This document shows, one piece after another, positions 11,673 to 23,558 of a DNA stretch of 64,000 nt. Position 1 is the stretch's first letter. Every line of letters begins with the position of its first letter. The translations under genes and the position numbers were made by a program. The notes under the pieces are model-generated. The model had not been told where the DNA came from. It saw nothing but the letters and a program-made list of their open reading frames with translations, and searched no databases. Source of the stretch: Xiphias gladius (taxonomy: Eukaryota > Chordata > Actinopteri > Istiophoriformes > Xiphiidae); assembly GCF_016859285.1 (NCBI RefSeq), contig NC_053408.1, positions 9,757,213 through 9,821,212 on the forward strand. Reading direction: 5' to 3'.

Positions 11673-12909
11673 TTTTAGCATGCTGATGTGGTTTTGTAAA
11701 TGTTATACGCTACCAGTATGTTAACATCCAGTGGGCAAGTTGTTAACATGCGTGGATGCATAATAGTAGCAGGCATGTTGACACACTAACGTGTTAACAT
11801 TCATTACAGCTGAGGCTGACAAAGTACACCTCAGACTGGGAGAAAAAGTTGCACCAAATCTAACGACCCAGAGCAGCTGAGCCTGACAAGCTTTGTGTGA
11901 GATGTGAAAGTAACAGCGTAGTATCAACGTGGCCTTTCCTCTGGCGCCATCCCCAGGCCAAGCTTTACATTTTTGCCTTACTAGTGGTGAGGATTTAACA
12001 ATGAATTACAAAATTGTCTGTTCATTAAAATCCAATTCCTTTGTCTGGTTTGTAATGAGCTGCATTACCTCCTCATGGACACGCTAACATGGCTTAAGAC
12101 ACAACAGACAAACAAAAAATGTCTCAACAAAAAAAACAGTTTGGTTGCAAAATAAATTCAAACTTAATGTAATGTGAAGTGAAAACAGAGACAGGAGCTA
12201 ATGATACTGAGATTTTATTGCTATATATGTCTTGAATTATGTCTTTCCCTGTCACTCTTGTAAGATGGCTTTTTCTTCAGCAACTCAGTTTGTATAACAG
12301 AACAATGGACCAAATGTCTTATGGAAAATGTTTTGCAAAGCATGATATTTCAGGAAACTCTGCAGATGACTCAGAAAAAATAGAAAATGGCTCTGCAAGT
12401 CATCAGCCAAATTCAAAATGTGACTCAATATACTGCATCTGTCTCTTTAATAAGACCAACCCCTCAGTGTTCACAGTATGAAATTCCTTTGGTGCATTCA
12501 TCAAAAGGTTTCAGCTCTTTTGATTGGCCATGAAATTATCTGTATAAAAATTAGACACGCCAGACACAAAAAGGTACACACACGCATCTACTTACCTCTC
12601 AACCTCACTATATCAAACACACCTAGAACACACGCACATGCATGCACACAAACACACATTGGTATTTTCATTGGTATCAACATTTAAATGACCAGCTCAT
12701 TGCAAATAACCCCCCCAGTATGTGAAAAACTATGCGGAATGATATGCCACAATTTGTATTGCTCTGTATTGCAGATGTTCAGCTTCAGTATATGGGTTTC
12801 TTCTGTGGATATTTTATTTGTATGCAAGAAGAAAGATACAATAAATTTAGGAAGTTTTGCAAAGAATGACGTTCACAAGATAAAAAGAAATATTCATCTT
12901 TCTACACTT

Positions 12910-12977
12910 GTGTAATTCTTTTTATGCTTTAGTCAAGACTGAATACATCCATATTACAGTTTTAAGTGTTTAAAGTT
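12910..12977 (+). repeat. Short dispersed repeat, copy 1
   Basis: The words gtgtaattctttt, atgctttagtc, gctgaatac/actgaatac, gtccatatt/atccatatt, cagttttaagtgtttaaagttgc occur here and again at 15829-15915 in the same orientation. The second copy has a small insertion. This is a two-copy family within the window; its wider identity is unknown to me. Confidence 0.6.
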
Positions 12978-15038
12978 GCCAGTTTCACTGATGGTGTGTT
13001 GAAACCTAGTAAGGTAAACCTTAAAGCAGTTTTTGTGCTTTCATTCATTAAATGATCCACATATAACGTAAAAGAGGTCAGAAACTTCTGACTTGGCCAA
13101 ACATCCGGGTGTTGATTTAAACACATTCCACCGTGGAGAAGAATCCCGCTAAAGACTATGTCAGCTTTAAGCTCAAACACAGCAGCACCGATCTAATTCT
13201 CTTGCTACTGAAAAAGCGGTGTCCCATCCTCCCTCGTGTGCTGGCAGCTCGGGTAACCTTTAAGGAATGCAGAAGATGATGCCAGAATTATTTTGGGCTG
13301 AGATTCAGATGTTAAAATAGCAAAAAAGGTTGCAGGGTAGATTACGAAGGAGAACGCAGAGAGTTGTGCTGTCGACCTACATGTAGCTCTACAGAGACAC
13401 CTTGAAAAAGCAAAGTTTCCAGCAAAGGCAAGTGTCTACTTACAATGTGTTCTTACGAATTTGTTGAAGATATACGTCCATGTTGGAAAATATTTATTAG
13501 TATGTTCAGTATACATAAAGTAAAGGGTTTGGATTTATTGTTCTGTGTACTTTTGTCTGCAAGGTAATCATAAAGCGCTTTTAAAAATGAGTATGTACTG
13601 TGATGATACTGCATTGCCTGATGGATTACACTTTCTTCTTTTATTAATTTGCTCACAACTTCAGACGAATCTCATCCAAAAGGCTAAACAGGGAAGTGTA
13701 ATTCATAAAAACCACCAAGAAGAGACCCAGAGGAGGTAAAAAGCCATTTTTATTTGCCCTCCATGTTAACCGTGGGCACTTTCCCATACATAGCATCTTT
13801 AATTACACAGAAGTAGAGCAGGAAGGACAGGTTAGCCTAAGGGGGGAGGCTATGGCAACAGCGCTGCACTTCAACATGTGCACCAGGGAAATCAGTTCTC
13901 TGCCCTGACCGTGGGAGGGAGGGAAGGGTTGTACTTATAGATCAATGAGGAGAAAGAAGAGCCTCCAGGTACTCTGGGCACATGCACATTGTACTTGTGC
14001 AAAGGCGCACGTCGGTCTGCCTTCAAGACTCACACACTCATATGCATGGATAATACGCTGGGTCAGACGCAGCTTTTCCTGCATACGCATGCTCCGAGTG
14101 ACACACGTGCAACCATGCACATGCAGAGATGGATAAAGCCATCATGATGTTTGAGTGCACCTCCATATGCCACGGCATCTCAACAAAAGGTCACTGAAAC
14201 AGTCTGGTCTCAATGACTCATCCCCGTGGACACAACAATAATTCTCCAAACCCTGAGTGCCACATTATGTCTCCATACACCAACAGAATGCAAATGAGAA
14301 GATGTGCTGCCATCGGTTTCTTAACTGTAACATCGCATACACAACACTTGTATGTCCCCAGCCTTGAGCAGAATCACACAGCTGCCTAAATGGATGCTAA
14401 TGTATACAGTATGCAAGTCTTTCTAAAGCCCAGTGTGTAAATTGTAAATGCACAGGTTAGACTTGCCTGCAGGAAATGAAAAGCTGATGTTCATAAGTCT
14501 TGAATACAAATTTCTGTATCTCTGGAGATAAATAAATCCCCCAAGTCCTACTGAACTGTAGATAAAATAATGAGATTATTATGAGGCCATCTTACAATTG
14601 TGTCTTCTTATGGTCCTTCGCTGCTGTGGAGTAAATTTATTGGCATACGCTATATTTAAAGGCTGTGGGCCTGTAGACCCAATGTTTTAATTAACAATTC
14701 TCGCTATAATCTCATATTTTATTCATTGTATTTATAGCTTCCTAAGATGATGCCCTCACTTTAATAAAGCCTATTAGACGCTATCAGTGAAGTTATTTAG
14801 CATACATGGGAAAATCAGATGGTGCCTGTAACTGTATTTGCATTTCCTTTCTTAAACTGTAAATGAGCAAAGTAAAGAATGAAACCCAACAGTTCTCACC
14901 CTTCTGATGACTTCTCAGCACTCCCTGTGGTCCAAATGTCACTGCAATGGCCAATGCTTTCGTTCAAACTCTGTCAGAATACGAATATGTGGTACTTCTG
15001 TGTGACAGGTTGTAAAAGCAGGAGTAAAATATCCAGAC

Positions 15039-17969
15039 ATGCCCAGAGGCCTCAGCTGCCTGGCGAGCCCTGAGGGGGCAGACGGCAGGTATGAGACCCC
15101 TCCAGCTTCAGAGCTCCAGAGGCTGATGTGGACAAAGAAAGGGACCAGCAACCATCTGGATGAGGTTCAGCCCAGGATCTATATTGGAGACATGTGAGAC
15201 TGGAACATAAAAAAAAAAAAAAAAATCCAACTTGTTTTCAGTACCACTTTATAGTAAGGCAAATAAAGAATTTACATTTTCTTTAACTAACAATGCATCA
15301 CTTGTACATAAATAGCGTCATTTGTAATTTGTAGTGATGAACCCACAGAGATATGCCACCCGACTTGGTTGCCCTCAGCTCTGTGGAGCTTTTCAGGGTC
15401 TTTCAGCTCATTGCTTTGGTTTTTCAACCGCAACAGGCAGCCCCTCCCGCCCCCTTTCTTTGTGCCAAGAATGGCTAAAAATCACTAGTGTGCTCCCTGC
15501 CCAGCGTCAAACGGCAAAGCCAGCAACAAGCCGGTGAACACAATGGAGCATTTAGCAGCTACAGAGCCAGATGTTTGCCTCAGGTTCAGGTGAAGATCAA
15601 AAAAACGGAACTAAAACTGAGTGAAAATCGGACATATCATCGGCTGGCCACAAACACAACCCCAAATAAATGCTGAATAAATAAGCAACTGTTTGCTAAC
15701 AAGTTCGCCGTATCAAGCTAAGGTCATAAGTCATGTTCGCTGCTTGTTTCTGCTGCCCCCTAGTGGCAATAAAGCCGTTATTGTTGGTTCTACAAATCAC
15801 GTATCATTCTTCAGTAATTTTGTACACTGGTGTAATTCTTTTTGACATACAATTCTTATGCTTTAGTCGAGGCTGAATACGTCCATATTGCAGTTTTAAG
15901 TGTTTAAAGTTGCGAATTTTTTCCTCGGTAAGAAGTTAGTAGTTGTGCAGTAGTTTGCGGTCGCCGTGAGGTTTTGAACCAAAATGTAAATTAAATAACT
16001 CGGGACCTTTCGTTAATGAGGCCTTCAAGTTTTTACCTACTATATGTTTTTGTCATTATACAAATATGCTAAACATTGGCAAGTTACCGTGCTAACCATA
16101 TGCTAATGGTGCTAATTAAAAAATGTTTCCAGAAAGGACAGATCGGGGCATTCATACACAAGACAGCAGTTAATGTTTTATTTACCTGGGTTTTTTTCTG
16201 GGATTTCTGTCACAACCTAAAGATGATATTTTGGCTGTGCTGCTAAAAAGTACAGAAAAATGACATAAAAAGATGAAATAACCTTGTCTTTCCAGAAACA
16301 CTATCTCCGTTACTGCAGATTATAAACTTCCTGTCAACAATTTTTATACATATTTACAATTTTTGGGGGTGAAAGTTGTTCCAGTGAGTTAATTATTCAT
16401 TCATTTATTGTTGTTGTTATTTGGGTGAACAGAGCCCTTAAAAGACGGAGCACACTACGGTACTTTATGTTACACAAAGCAAAAAGTGTAAATTAAATTA
16501 AATCTGGAATTACAATTTAGCAAGTTAAAGTACTAATTTATGCACTAAACAGCTTATTAATTATCTATAAAGCATCAGTTAATGTAATATTAATCATAAA
16601 TAATTTGTAAATAATTTAGAAGCCTTCCTTATCACACAATGGTCATATGTGTTGTTTACGATCATGAACTGTGCTCTTAGAGAAAACAAAATCCTTCTTC
16701 CACTTACCTGCACCGACGGATAATTTTGCTTTCTCTCTTTAGGTATGCAGCCAAAGACAAGAGGACACTCCAGGCACACCACATCACCCATGTACTTAAC
16801 GCCGCTGATGGGAAGTTCAACGTGAACACGGGGAAAAGCTTCTACAGAGACACCAAAATCACTTATCATGGAGTGGAGGCTTTTGACATGCCAACCTTCA
16901 ACTTGAGTCCCTTCTTTTACCCAGCTGCCAATTTCATCAAGAACGCCTTGAGTTTTCCCGCAGGTGAGGAGCTCTCACTGTGCTCAAGGTATTTCGCATC
17001 ATTTTTACACATTAATTTGGAGAAGACATTTTTTTCCTGCAAGGCAAGGTACAGAAACATTTGTCAGTCAATTCCTGTTACAGCAGCCCCCAGTTGTATT
17101 AGTCATTAAAATGCAAATCAAACACTAAACATAATATCAAGCTAATATCTTTCCCCCACGGTAATCTTCTCATAAGCTCAGACCTTGGCCAGGAAAATTG
17201 GTTTTAAATGGATTGCCCTGGTAATTTGTAAGCAACACTTTTATTGGACATGGAAATTACACAATTATGTTTGTGGCGTGTGCCTGCCTGGCCTGTTATG
17301 CAAAGTGAAGTCAGTATCTGACATGACAGTAATAAGATGAGGCCTCCTCCTTCACATGCTGGCTGATCAGGGGCTCCAGTGTGTGGCGGGGCCTACAGTA
17401 ATCCCCGGCAGAAATACACAGGCGCCAAGACAGTTCAATTACGCGCTCCTCTGCGCCCTAATCCTCGGACCCGATAAGGAACCAGGGATTACTGTGTGTA
17501 GAAACATTTGTTGCAACATTGTAGAAAACTTTTAGTCAGGAGTTAGAAGTACTCTTCTCTGTGATGTGCATGGTTTTTTAATCCACAGAGGAGTAACAAA
17601 TTAGACAGTTAGAATAAAGTGCACCACAATAATCCAGTCATTGCATGGTTGTAAATACAGACCGGGAGCTGGTAGGAGATGGCTGAGCTCTGAAATGATC
17701 CACAGGAAATGATGTCCAGCTTTTGTTTCCACCGATCGGTAGGTAAAGTGTTCGTCCACTGCGCGATGGGGCTCAGCCGCTCGTCCACCTTGGTCCTGGC
17801 CTATCTGATGATCCATGAGAACATGACACTGGCGGACGCAATTAAAGCTGTCAGCGCCAACAGAAACATCTCACCTAATGCTGGTTTCCTGGAGCAGCTC
17901 AGAGAGCTGGACAAACAGCTGCACTGCCAAGGATTGTCGAGGAGCTGGAGTGTCAATAGGCAGATCTGA
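15039..17969 (+). CDS. dusp13b: Dual-specificity phosphatase 13B-like (TMDP type), complete, three exons
   Basis: Exons 15039-15193, 16743-16963 and 17743-17969 join in frame (phases 2 and 1) to 200 residues, close to the 198 I recall for human TMDP. Exon 1 has [14 protein letters not shown] followed by [15 protein letters not shown]. Exon 2 has [20 protein letters not shown] and [20 protein letters not shown]. Exon 3 has the active site [10 protein letters not shown], then [13 protein letters not shown] and [18 protein letters not shown]. The KFxVxTGxxFYR, MIxENMTL and NIxPNxGFL matches point to TMDP rather than MDSP. The usually invariant Trp of the VWP motif is Gln here (VQP). The first donor is GTGAGA. 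Intron 1 (1.5 kb) holds a dispersed repeat copy and no coding content. Confidence 0.9.
15829..15915 (+). repeat. Short dispersed repeat, copy 2 (in intron 1 of the dusp13b-like gene)
   Basis: This shares the same word order as 12910-12977 and ends cagttttaagtgtttaaagttgcg. Just upstream (15740-15790), gctgccccctagtggc is a word I associate with short fish transposon ends, so this copy may be part of a larger degraded element. Confidence 0.55.
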
Positions 17970-19606
17970 GATAAAATCAATCTATAATAGTGGATTACCA
18001 TGTTGCATCCCGTCAGTATTTAAATTTAGATATGTAAGAACATGTTTTGAGTGTCTTTTAAATTCCATTTTTTGTGAAAAATATCTTAGCACCCTATACT
18101 ACTTTAGAAGATAAGCCTGTAACTTCATCTTTTTATTGTTATAAACAAATACTATTAAAAGACCAAAACCAATAATGAATTTATCCTAATAACAAAATAC
18201 AACCTGTCTAGACACAACTCAATTATCATCAAGAAACTAATAAAACGGGATGTTATATCAGGATACTTTTTAACCATTTTTTTCCACTCCTTGGCAACAC
18301 CGATAAACCCCAATCACTTATCGCATCAAAAGTTGTTTTTTTTTTTTTTTTAATGTTAAAATTCATTGCTTAACTAAACTAACATCATGGCAGCAAAAGA
18401 ACTGGCTTAAAAAATGCCAGTACTTTGTTAAGTTTTATCCATCTCATTATCCACTGACACCGGTTCACTGAATCGACTAAACTGAAACAATGCATCAACG
18501 TAACGAACACAGCCGGTATAAAGACAGAACGGATACTAAGTGGCTCTCAAGATTGGATTGTTTTGTCAACTGCCCTTTCCAAGGTCAAGAATGAACTTGT
18601 CTACTCCAGTGTAGCAGAGAAGTCCCTAAATGTACCCCGAGGAGTTTCTGTGACGCACCAACGAAGGCCAGGAGGACGACTGCAAAGTTGCCGAAAATTG
18701 GCTTTGCAAGCATTTTATGAATGAGGAAATACATCAGCACAACAACACCTTTGTTACACCTAGAATACACACACACAGAAATACTGAATGGAAACTTTTG
18801 TTGGTTTACAAGAAAAATCCACAGGGCACCTTTAAATTGTTCAGACAAAAAAAAAGGAAAACATCAGCATCTATAACTCCGTGTCAAATAGGCAAAATCC
18901 ATCTGACATCGAAAATCCCATAGCACGATCGCAAGCTCCAAAATAGCTTCTAAATTGACCTCGAGCTGAAATTGTTTAATCGAGCTTAATCTAATAACAT
19001 ACACTAGTCTGATCTAGTGTGGCTAACGTCTCTTATCAGTGGTAACAGTACACTATGTCCCTGTGTATGCTCAGTCATGTCTATTCAGGACATTAACTGT
19101 TGGTTTAGTCTCTTCAGGTGTTCTGTTGTCTAAAATTAAAAGATAAAATACGACCAGCATTTTTGCTTTAATGATGATGTGGTTTGAGCTGACTCAATGT
19201 GGAAGCCTGACAAAAATTCCACGATTTACAACTGTAAGCACTGCTGTGGCTCTGTAGTCAACGTTGTCACAACACAAGCTGCCAGGCTTCTGTCACAGCC
19301 ATCTGCGGAAAAAATAGTCCACATTGCTCCCGCTCCAGACTCTGGCATCTTCTGTCTCGTTCCAGCCGGGCTCGGCCTCTAAACAACACTGACATCCAGT
19401 TCAGATGGACAACAGAGCAAGCTGCACCAGTAAGGTTTGTGTTCACGGTAGTTCCTTTCCAAATGGAAGAAAAACTAGCAGGACATCTGCAACAACTTCT
19501 CAAATTTTCCATCCAGGAACATCACGTATTTGGGAGAAATATATCAAACTGTTATCTAAGTGTTGAGTTGAAAGTAATTTCTGATAATTATATGACAGAA
19601 CCCAAG
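17970..19606. other. Intergenic stretch before the fourth phosphatase copy
   Basis: Contains the 3' UTR of the dusp13b-like gene and AT-rich DNA with a T run at about 18337-18351. A minus-strand frame at 18585-18848 has no start context and no homology that I recognise, so I leave it out. I see no promoter motif that I would trust. Confidence 0.35.
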
Positions 19607-21049
19607 TGAAAGATGCAGATACGAGCCCAGAGGAGGAGCCAGAGTATCAGACACCGCCCACCAGCGATCTGTTCAACCTTCTGCTGACGAACAGACGCCC
19701 CACTGGAGCTGTCAACGAGGTTTGGCCCGACCTCTACATCGGAGACGCGTAAGTGACATTCTCACTTCAGGTCCCTGCTGCAATATGGTGATCCGATTGT
19801 GAAACTGTCGCTGCAAACAAGTCCTCCATTTGGCCCACTGGAATGACTGGACAGATATAAAATCTTTACATTTGAGTCACTGGGGGTGCATGTGCAAACA
19901 CATGCTTACAGAGCTGCTTAGAGGCAAGAAAAAATCACTACAAACTACATTTCTTGTAACATCTCTTGTGTCGTTTACAAGGCTACAGCGCAGGATAAAA
20001 TCCTGTTAGTGAATCTGGGAATAACACATGTAGTGGATGCTGCAGATGGCCCCAAGCATACCGACACCGGGCCATGTTTCTGCAATGACACCTACATACT
20101 GTATCGTGGCCTAGAAGCACCAGACTGTAAAGATTTTGACTTTGGGATAGTGGTGTAATAATACTGTGTATGAAAGCACAGTATACTGTGGCATAAAAAT
20201 CTGACAACGTGCATCATTAGGATGAAATTTGGATTGTAATGTTAAATAAACCAGAGAAATTATGACCCAAAATATGCACATTTTGTTTAGTTTGCGTATA
20301 TAAACTACCAGAGTGAGTGAATAAATGTCATCCATCAAAACTAGACTCTCAGAGGTGTCAAATGCTGCCAGAAAATGTGTCCAAGTTTATAGTCCTAACG
20401 CTTGTCCTTCTTCAAAAAATCTAAAATAAGTTGTGCGTGTGAAGATGTTTAAATTGGGGGTTTGTGGCCAACTGAGGTGTTTGGACACTTCAACAGAGAC
20501 GAGTTATTTTTTTTCTGCATTTTGAACTACAACCTATAAGAAATACACTTACACAAACTATCAGCAGTGAAACTTGACGCATGCATTTTTGCACATTTTA
20601 CACCCAAGGAGAAATAAACAAAGAATTTTTCGCAGTCACAGTTTGTTTTCATCCCAACATTCTTATACTTAGTATATTAAACAATGAGCTGACTGTATTG
20701 CTACACCCCTACACTAGAAAAAAAGAAATTAAAACAAAAGAGACATGTCGTTTGCATATATTGCAATTTAGCTATATGAGCTACTGGCTGCAATCTTTGC
20801 AGGAGAAACTGATATTCTAGGTGGTTTTTTTCCCTTGTCTGTGTAGGTAAGGTGCTCGTCCACTGCGCACGAGGCATCAGCCGCTCAGCGACTCTCGTCT
20901 TGGCCTTTCTCAGGATCAAAGAGAGACTTACCCTCGTGGAGGCAGTTGAGGCTCTCCGCAAGTACAGAAATATTCTTCCGAATGTTGGATTTCTGAACCA
21001 GCTCTGTCACCTGGACTCACCCTTGGCCCTGCACAGGAGTACAACATAA
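19607..21049 (+). pseudogene. Decayed dusp13b-like phosphatase copy
   Basis: Three blocks match the family exon layout. Block 1 (about 19607-19748) encodes YQTPPTSDLFNLLL and VNEVWPDLYIGDA with a consensus GTAAGT donor. Block 2 (from 19982) encodes DKILLVNLGITHVVDAADG. Block 3 (20847-21049) encodes GKVLVHCARGISRSATLVLA through NILPNVGFLNQL to a normal stop. Defects: the in-frame part of block 1 has no ATG after the upstream stop. The only AG before block 2 (19980-19981) puts the conserved frame out by two bases, so the spliced product would stop early. Block 2 diverges after DFDF and hits TAA at 20156-20158, so the end of the loop exon, including the PxAxFI helix, is missing. The active-site block itself is intact (HCxxGxxRS). 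An AATAAA lies at 21330-21335. An undetected alternative exon could still rescue it. Confidence 0.7.
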
Positions 21050-23558
21050 TATCAAGAAGTGGAGATGGGAGCCCTGGGAAAGACCATGTCAATGTGAATG
21101 CTTGAATGTTAAAGGTCCGTACTGGCGCATCTTCAGTTTTTAGATTTTTGGATGCTTCTTCCATTTATTTCCATATATATTAAAAATCAGTTAGCAAACT
21201 TCTGAAACTTGCTTAAATTGTGTGATCCATCATATCAAAAAATTCACAATATGTGAGACATACTTAAAGAGCAGATTCATTTGACAGCTCTGCACTGTAT
21301 TACCTCGAAACAATAACATAACTGACAAAAATAAATGCAGACTGTATGTTCACCGCGGATTACGAGAGTCAAGCAAGTCTAAAGAGCCTCTTAAATAGAG
21401 CGTCTTAAATAAAACTGGAGACTTGGACTCAAGTCAGACTTACAGTACAAACAAAAATGAGGACGTGACATGACACTGTCTGTCTTTTTTGACCTGATAA
21501 AATCCTGAAACAGTTAAAACTAAACAACGGCGCTTGGATAGCCACAATATTTATATATTATATATTCACATTGAATAATAATGGCTGTCCGTGAAGGGAG
21601 TTCATCTCAGATATGTTAAAGTACAGCTGAAAAAAAAACTGCTTTGAAGAGGAATATGTTCAAATGCTGAGTCATTTTAAATGTCAGCATTCAGAGACTT
21701 GAAAGACTTCTATCTTGACTTGCAGTTTGCTTATGAAGACTCGGGTCTTGACTTTGACTTACCCTAAATGTCTTGAGACTTGACACCTGCTATGATAGAG
21801 CTGAGACCAGACAAGGACTTGTCTTTGATTATTTGAGACTTGATTTTGACTTACCTGTCACTTGACTTGAACTAGTCTGGAATGGCGTGTGACCTTGCAG
21901 TGACAGACATGAGACTTGACTTGGACTTGTCTCAAATTACTAGGGACTTGAGTGGGACTTGACTTCAGATTTGACTCAAACTAGTCTTGAACAACTTGAC
22001 TTAGACTTGTAATGAATGATTTAAGACTTGACTTGGACGTTTCTTAAATGAGGCCTAACTTAAAATCAGCTCTGCTTCAAACTGTTTTTCATATTCTGAG
22101 GAAAATATTTGAAACCCATGGCTGTGCAAAATGTCTGGACAAAAGTTTACATCATGCATTTGAAAACAGTCAAAAAAATGTAAAAATGTAGTTAAAGAGC
22201 TGAAACATACAAAAACACTGGTCTGCAAAAATATATTACAGAGACTCTTAAAGCAAATGTAGCACAACTGCCGAAACCTGTGCAGTGCCTCAACGACACA
22301 AAGACAGTGTTTGCCTATAAATAAACAATGCTCCACTTATTTATTCACCTTACTCAAAATACTGTGTCTTAACGGCTGCAATCCAGCGTCGTACAGTTAA
22401 AACTGTGATGTCTAAAGAGGCTTGATTCAAGATGACAGAAATATGCCAGCGTTGTTCTGAGCGTGTATACAGATTCAGGTCAGACTTTGAAAAGAGATGA
22501 AACGCAAAAGCCATCTTAATAAGAGATGCTCTCCAGAGCTCACTGGGATACAGAGAGCGAGAGAGATGCTGTCAAAATAAAAGGAATTGGATATCACAGG
22601 TTTAATGATTTCACTGTCAGAATGAATGATGGCAGAGTATGAAGATATGAGGGAAAACTAAAGGAGTCTGATGGTGTGAAAACTCTGTCTGACATGTTAG
22701 CAGCTACATCCAGCCATTCTGCAATACAGTCATCATCACACTCTCACTTTGGGGGCTTGCATTTAGATCACTGAATGGACCATGCATATCATATAACAGG
22801 GAATCAAAGACATGTGCCATCCTGTGAAAAACCTCATCTGTCTAACAGTCTGACACATTTCAGTTCTCTTTTGGCCCCAGGAGGCTCCGAAAGATGCAGA
22901 ACATCCTTAACGGGTGTTGCGAAGCAGCGCTTACACGGTTTCTCCCGGCGTCTGTAGATATGCGGAAAGGCTAAGAGAGACTGACACAATTTCCAGGGGT
23001 TGCTCATACAGCTGAGCAAAAGCTCAGAGTGCTCTGTTCACTCCAGTGAATATGGGTATCCTTTGGCAAATGCAAAGTTTGGATAAGCACAGCTTCCTGC
23101 CAGCAGCAGAGATTAAAGTTGTGTGTTTAGAAGTGGATGGCAGGGGCTGGCTGGGTGGAAGTTTTCCCCACAGGCAGGGAACGTGGCAGCTAAGGTCAGG
23201 GACCCGCCACATCACAGCCCTAAAAATATCCTCTGCATTTGATGCCCGTCACAGCGCGGTTATACAATCTGTGCTCCGACTTGAGCTTTCCAGAATTAAA
23301 CCTTACCACGTTCTGTCTTAAAGGACAGCTTCACAACAAGCTGACAGAACGATGAAAACAAAAAATTCAAGCGGGAAAACAAAGGACTTCAATCTCTTGG
23401 TGAGTGATACTGAAGATGCATGTGAAAAACAAAAACCGAAAACTGTATTTTTTCATGATTATAGGAGGAGAAATGTGTAAGGGGAAAAAAGCAAGTGTGG
23501 TATTTCTTTTTCCCCTTAAGCTAATAAATCATGTGTGAAGGGACGCCACAGTGAGAAA
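21050..23558. other. Intergenic stretch upstream of dusp29
   Basis: This holds one tract of a degenerate minisatellite (about 21690-22045, listed separately) and otherwise no gene-like content. At 23352-23397, a short exon-like segment that begins atgaaaac ends in a good donor, ttg|gtgagt. The pyrimidine-rich cccttaag at about 23512-23520 could serve as its acceptor. Such an exon would be noncoding, because the joined frame stops before the dusp29 ATG. Confidence 0.4.
21690..22045 (+). repeat. Degenerate minisatellite, GACTTG-rich unit of about 30 bp, forward orientation
   Basis: The tract repeats words such as gagacttgacttgga, acttgtctcaaattac and gggacttgacttcag at roughly 30-bp spacing, with heavy divergence. 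Its reverse complement (caagtccaagttaagt, gtaatttgagacaag) makes up the tract at 24716-25170, on the other side of dusp29. Confidence 0.75.

Larger units (their letters stand above)
11129..15038. other. Intergenic stretch between second and third dusp13-like genes
   Basis: No recognisable gene. It contains a region rich in gctaacatg words (about 11390-11810) with a 44-bp palindrome at 11629-11672, and one copy of a short dispersed repeat (12910-12977). A long tract of unremarkable composition follows. The stretch 14560-14880 (agaccatctt-like, ttaattaacaattctcg, tatttgcatttcc) has the mixed, low-repeat look of a conserved noncoding element. That is a guess without alignments. Confidence 0.4.

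Noticed and set aside
18585-18848. A minus-strand frame of 87 codons between phosphatase genes
   Set aside because: It has no family match, no splice context and no conserved motif.
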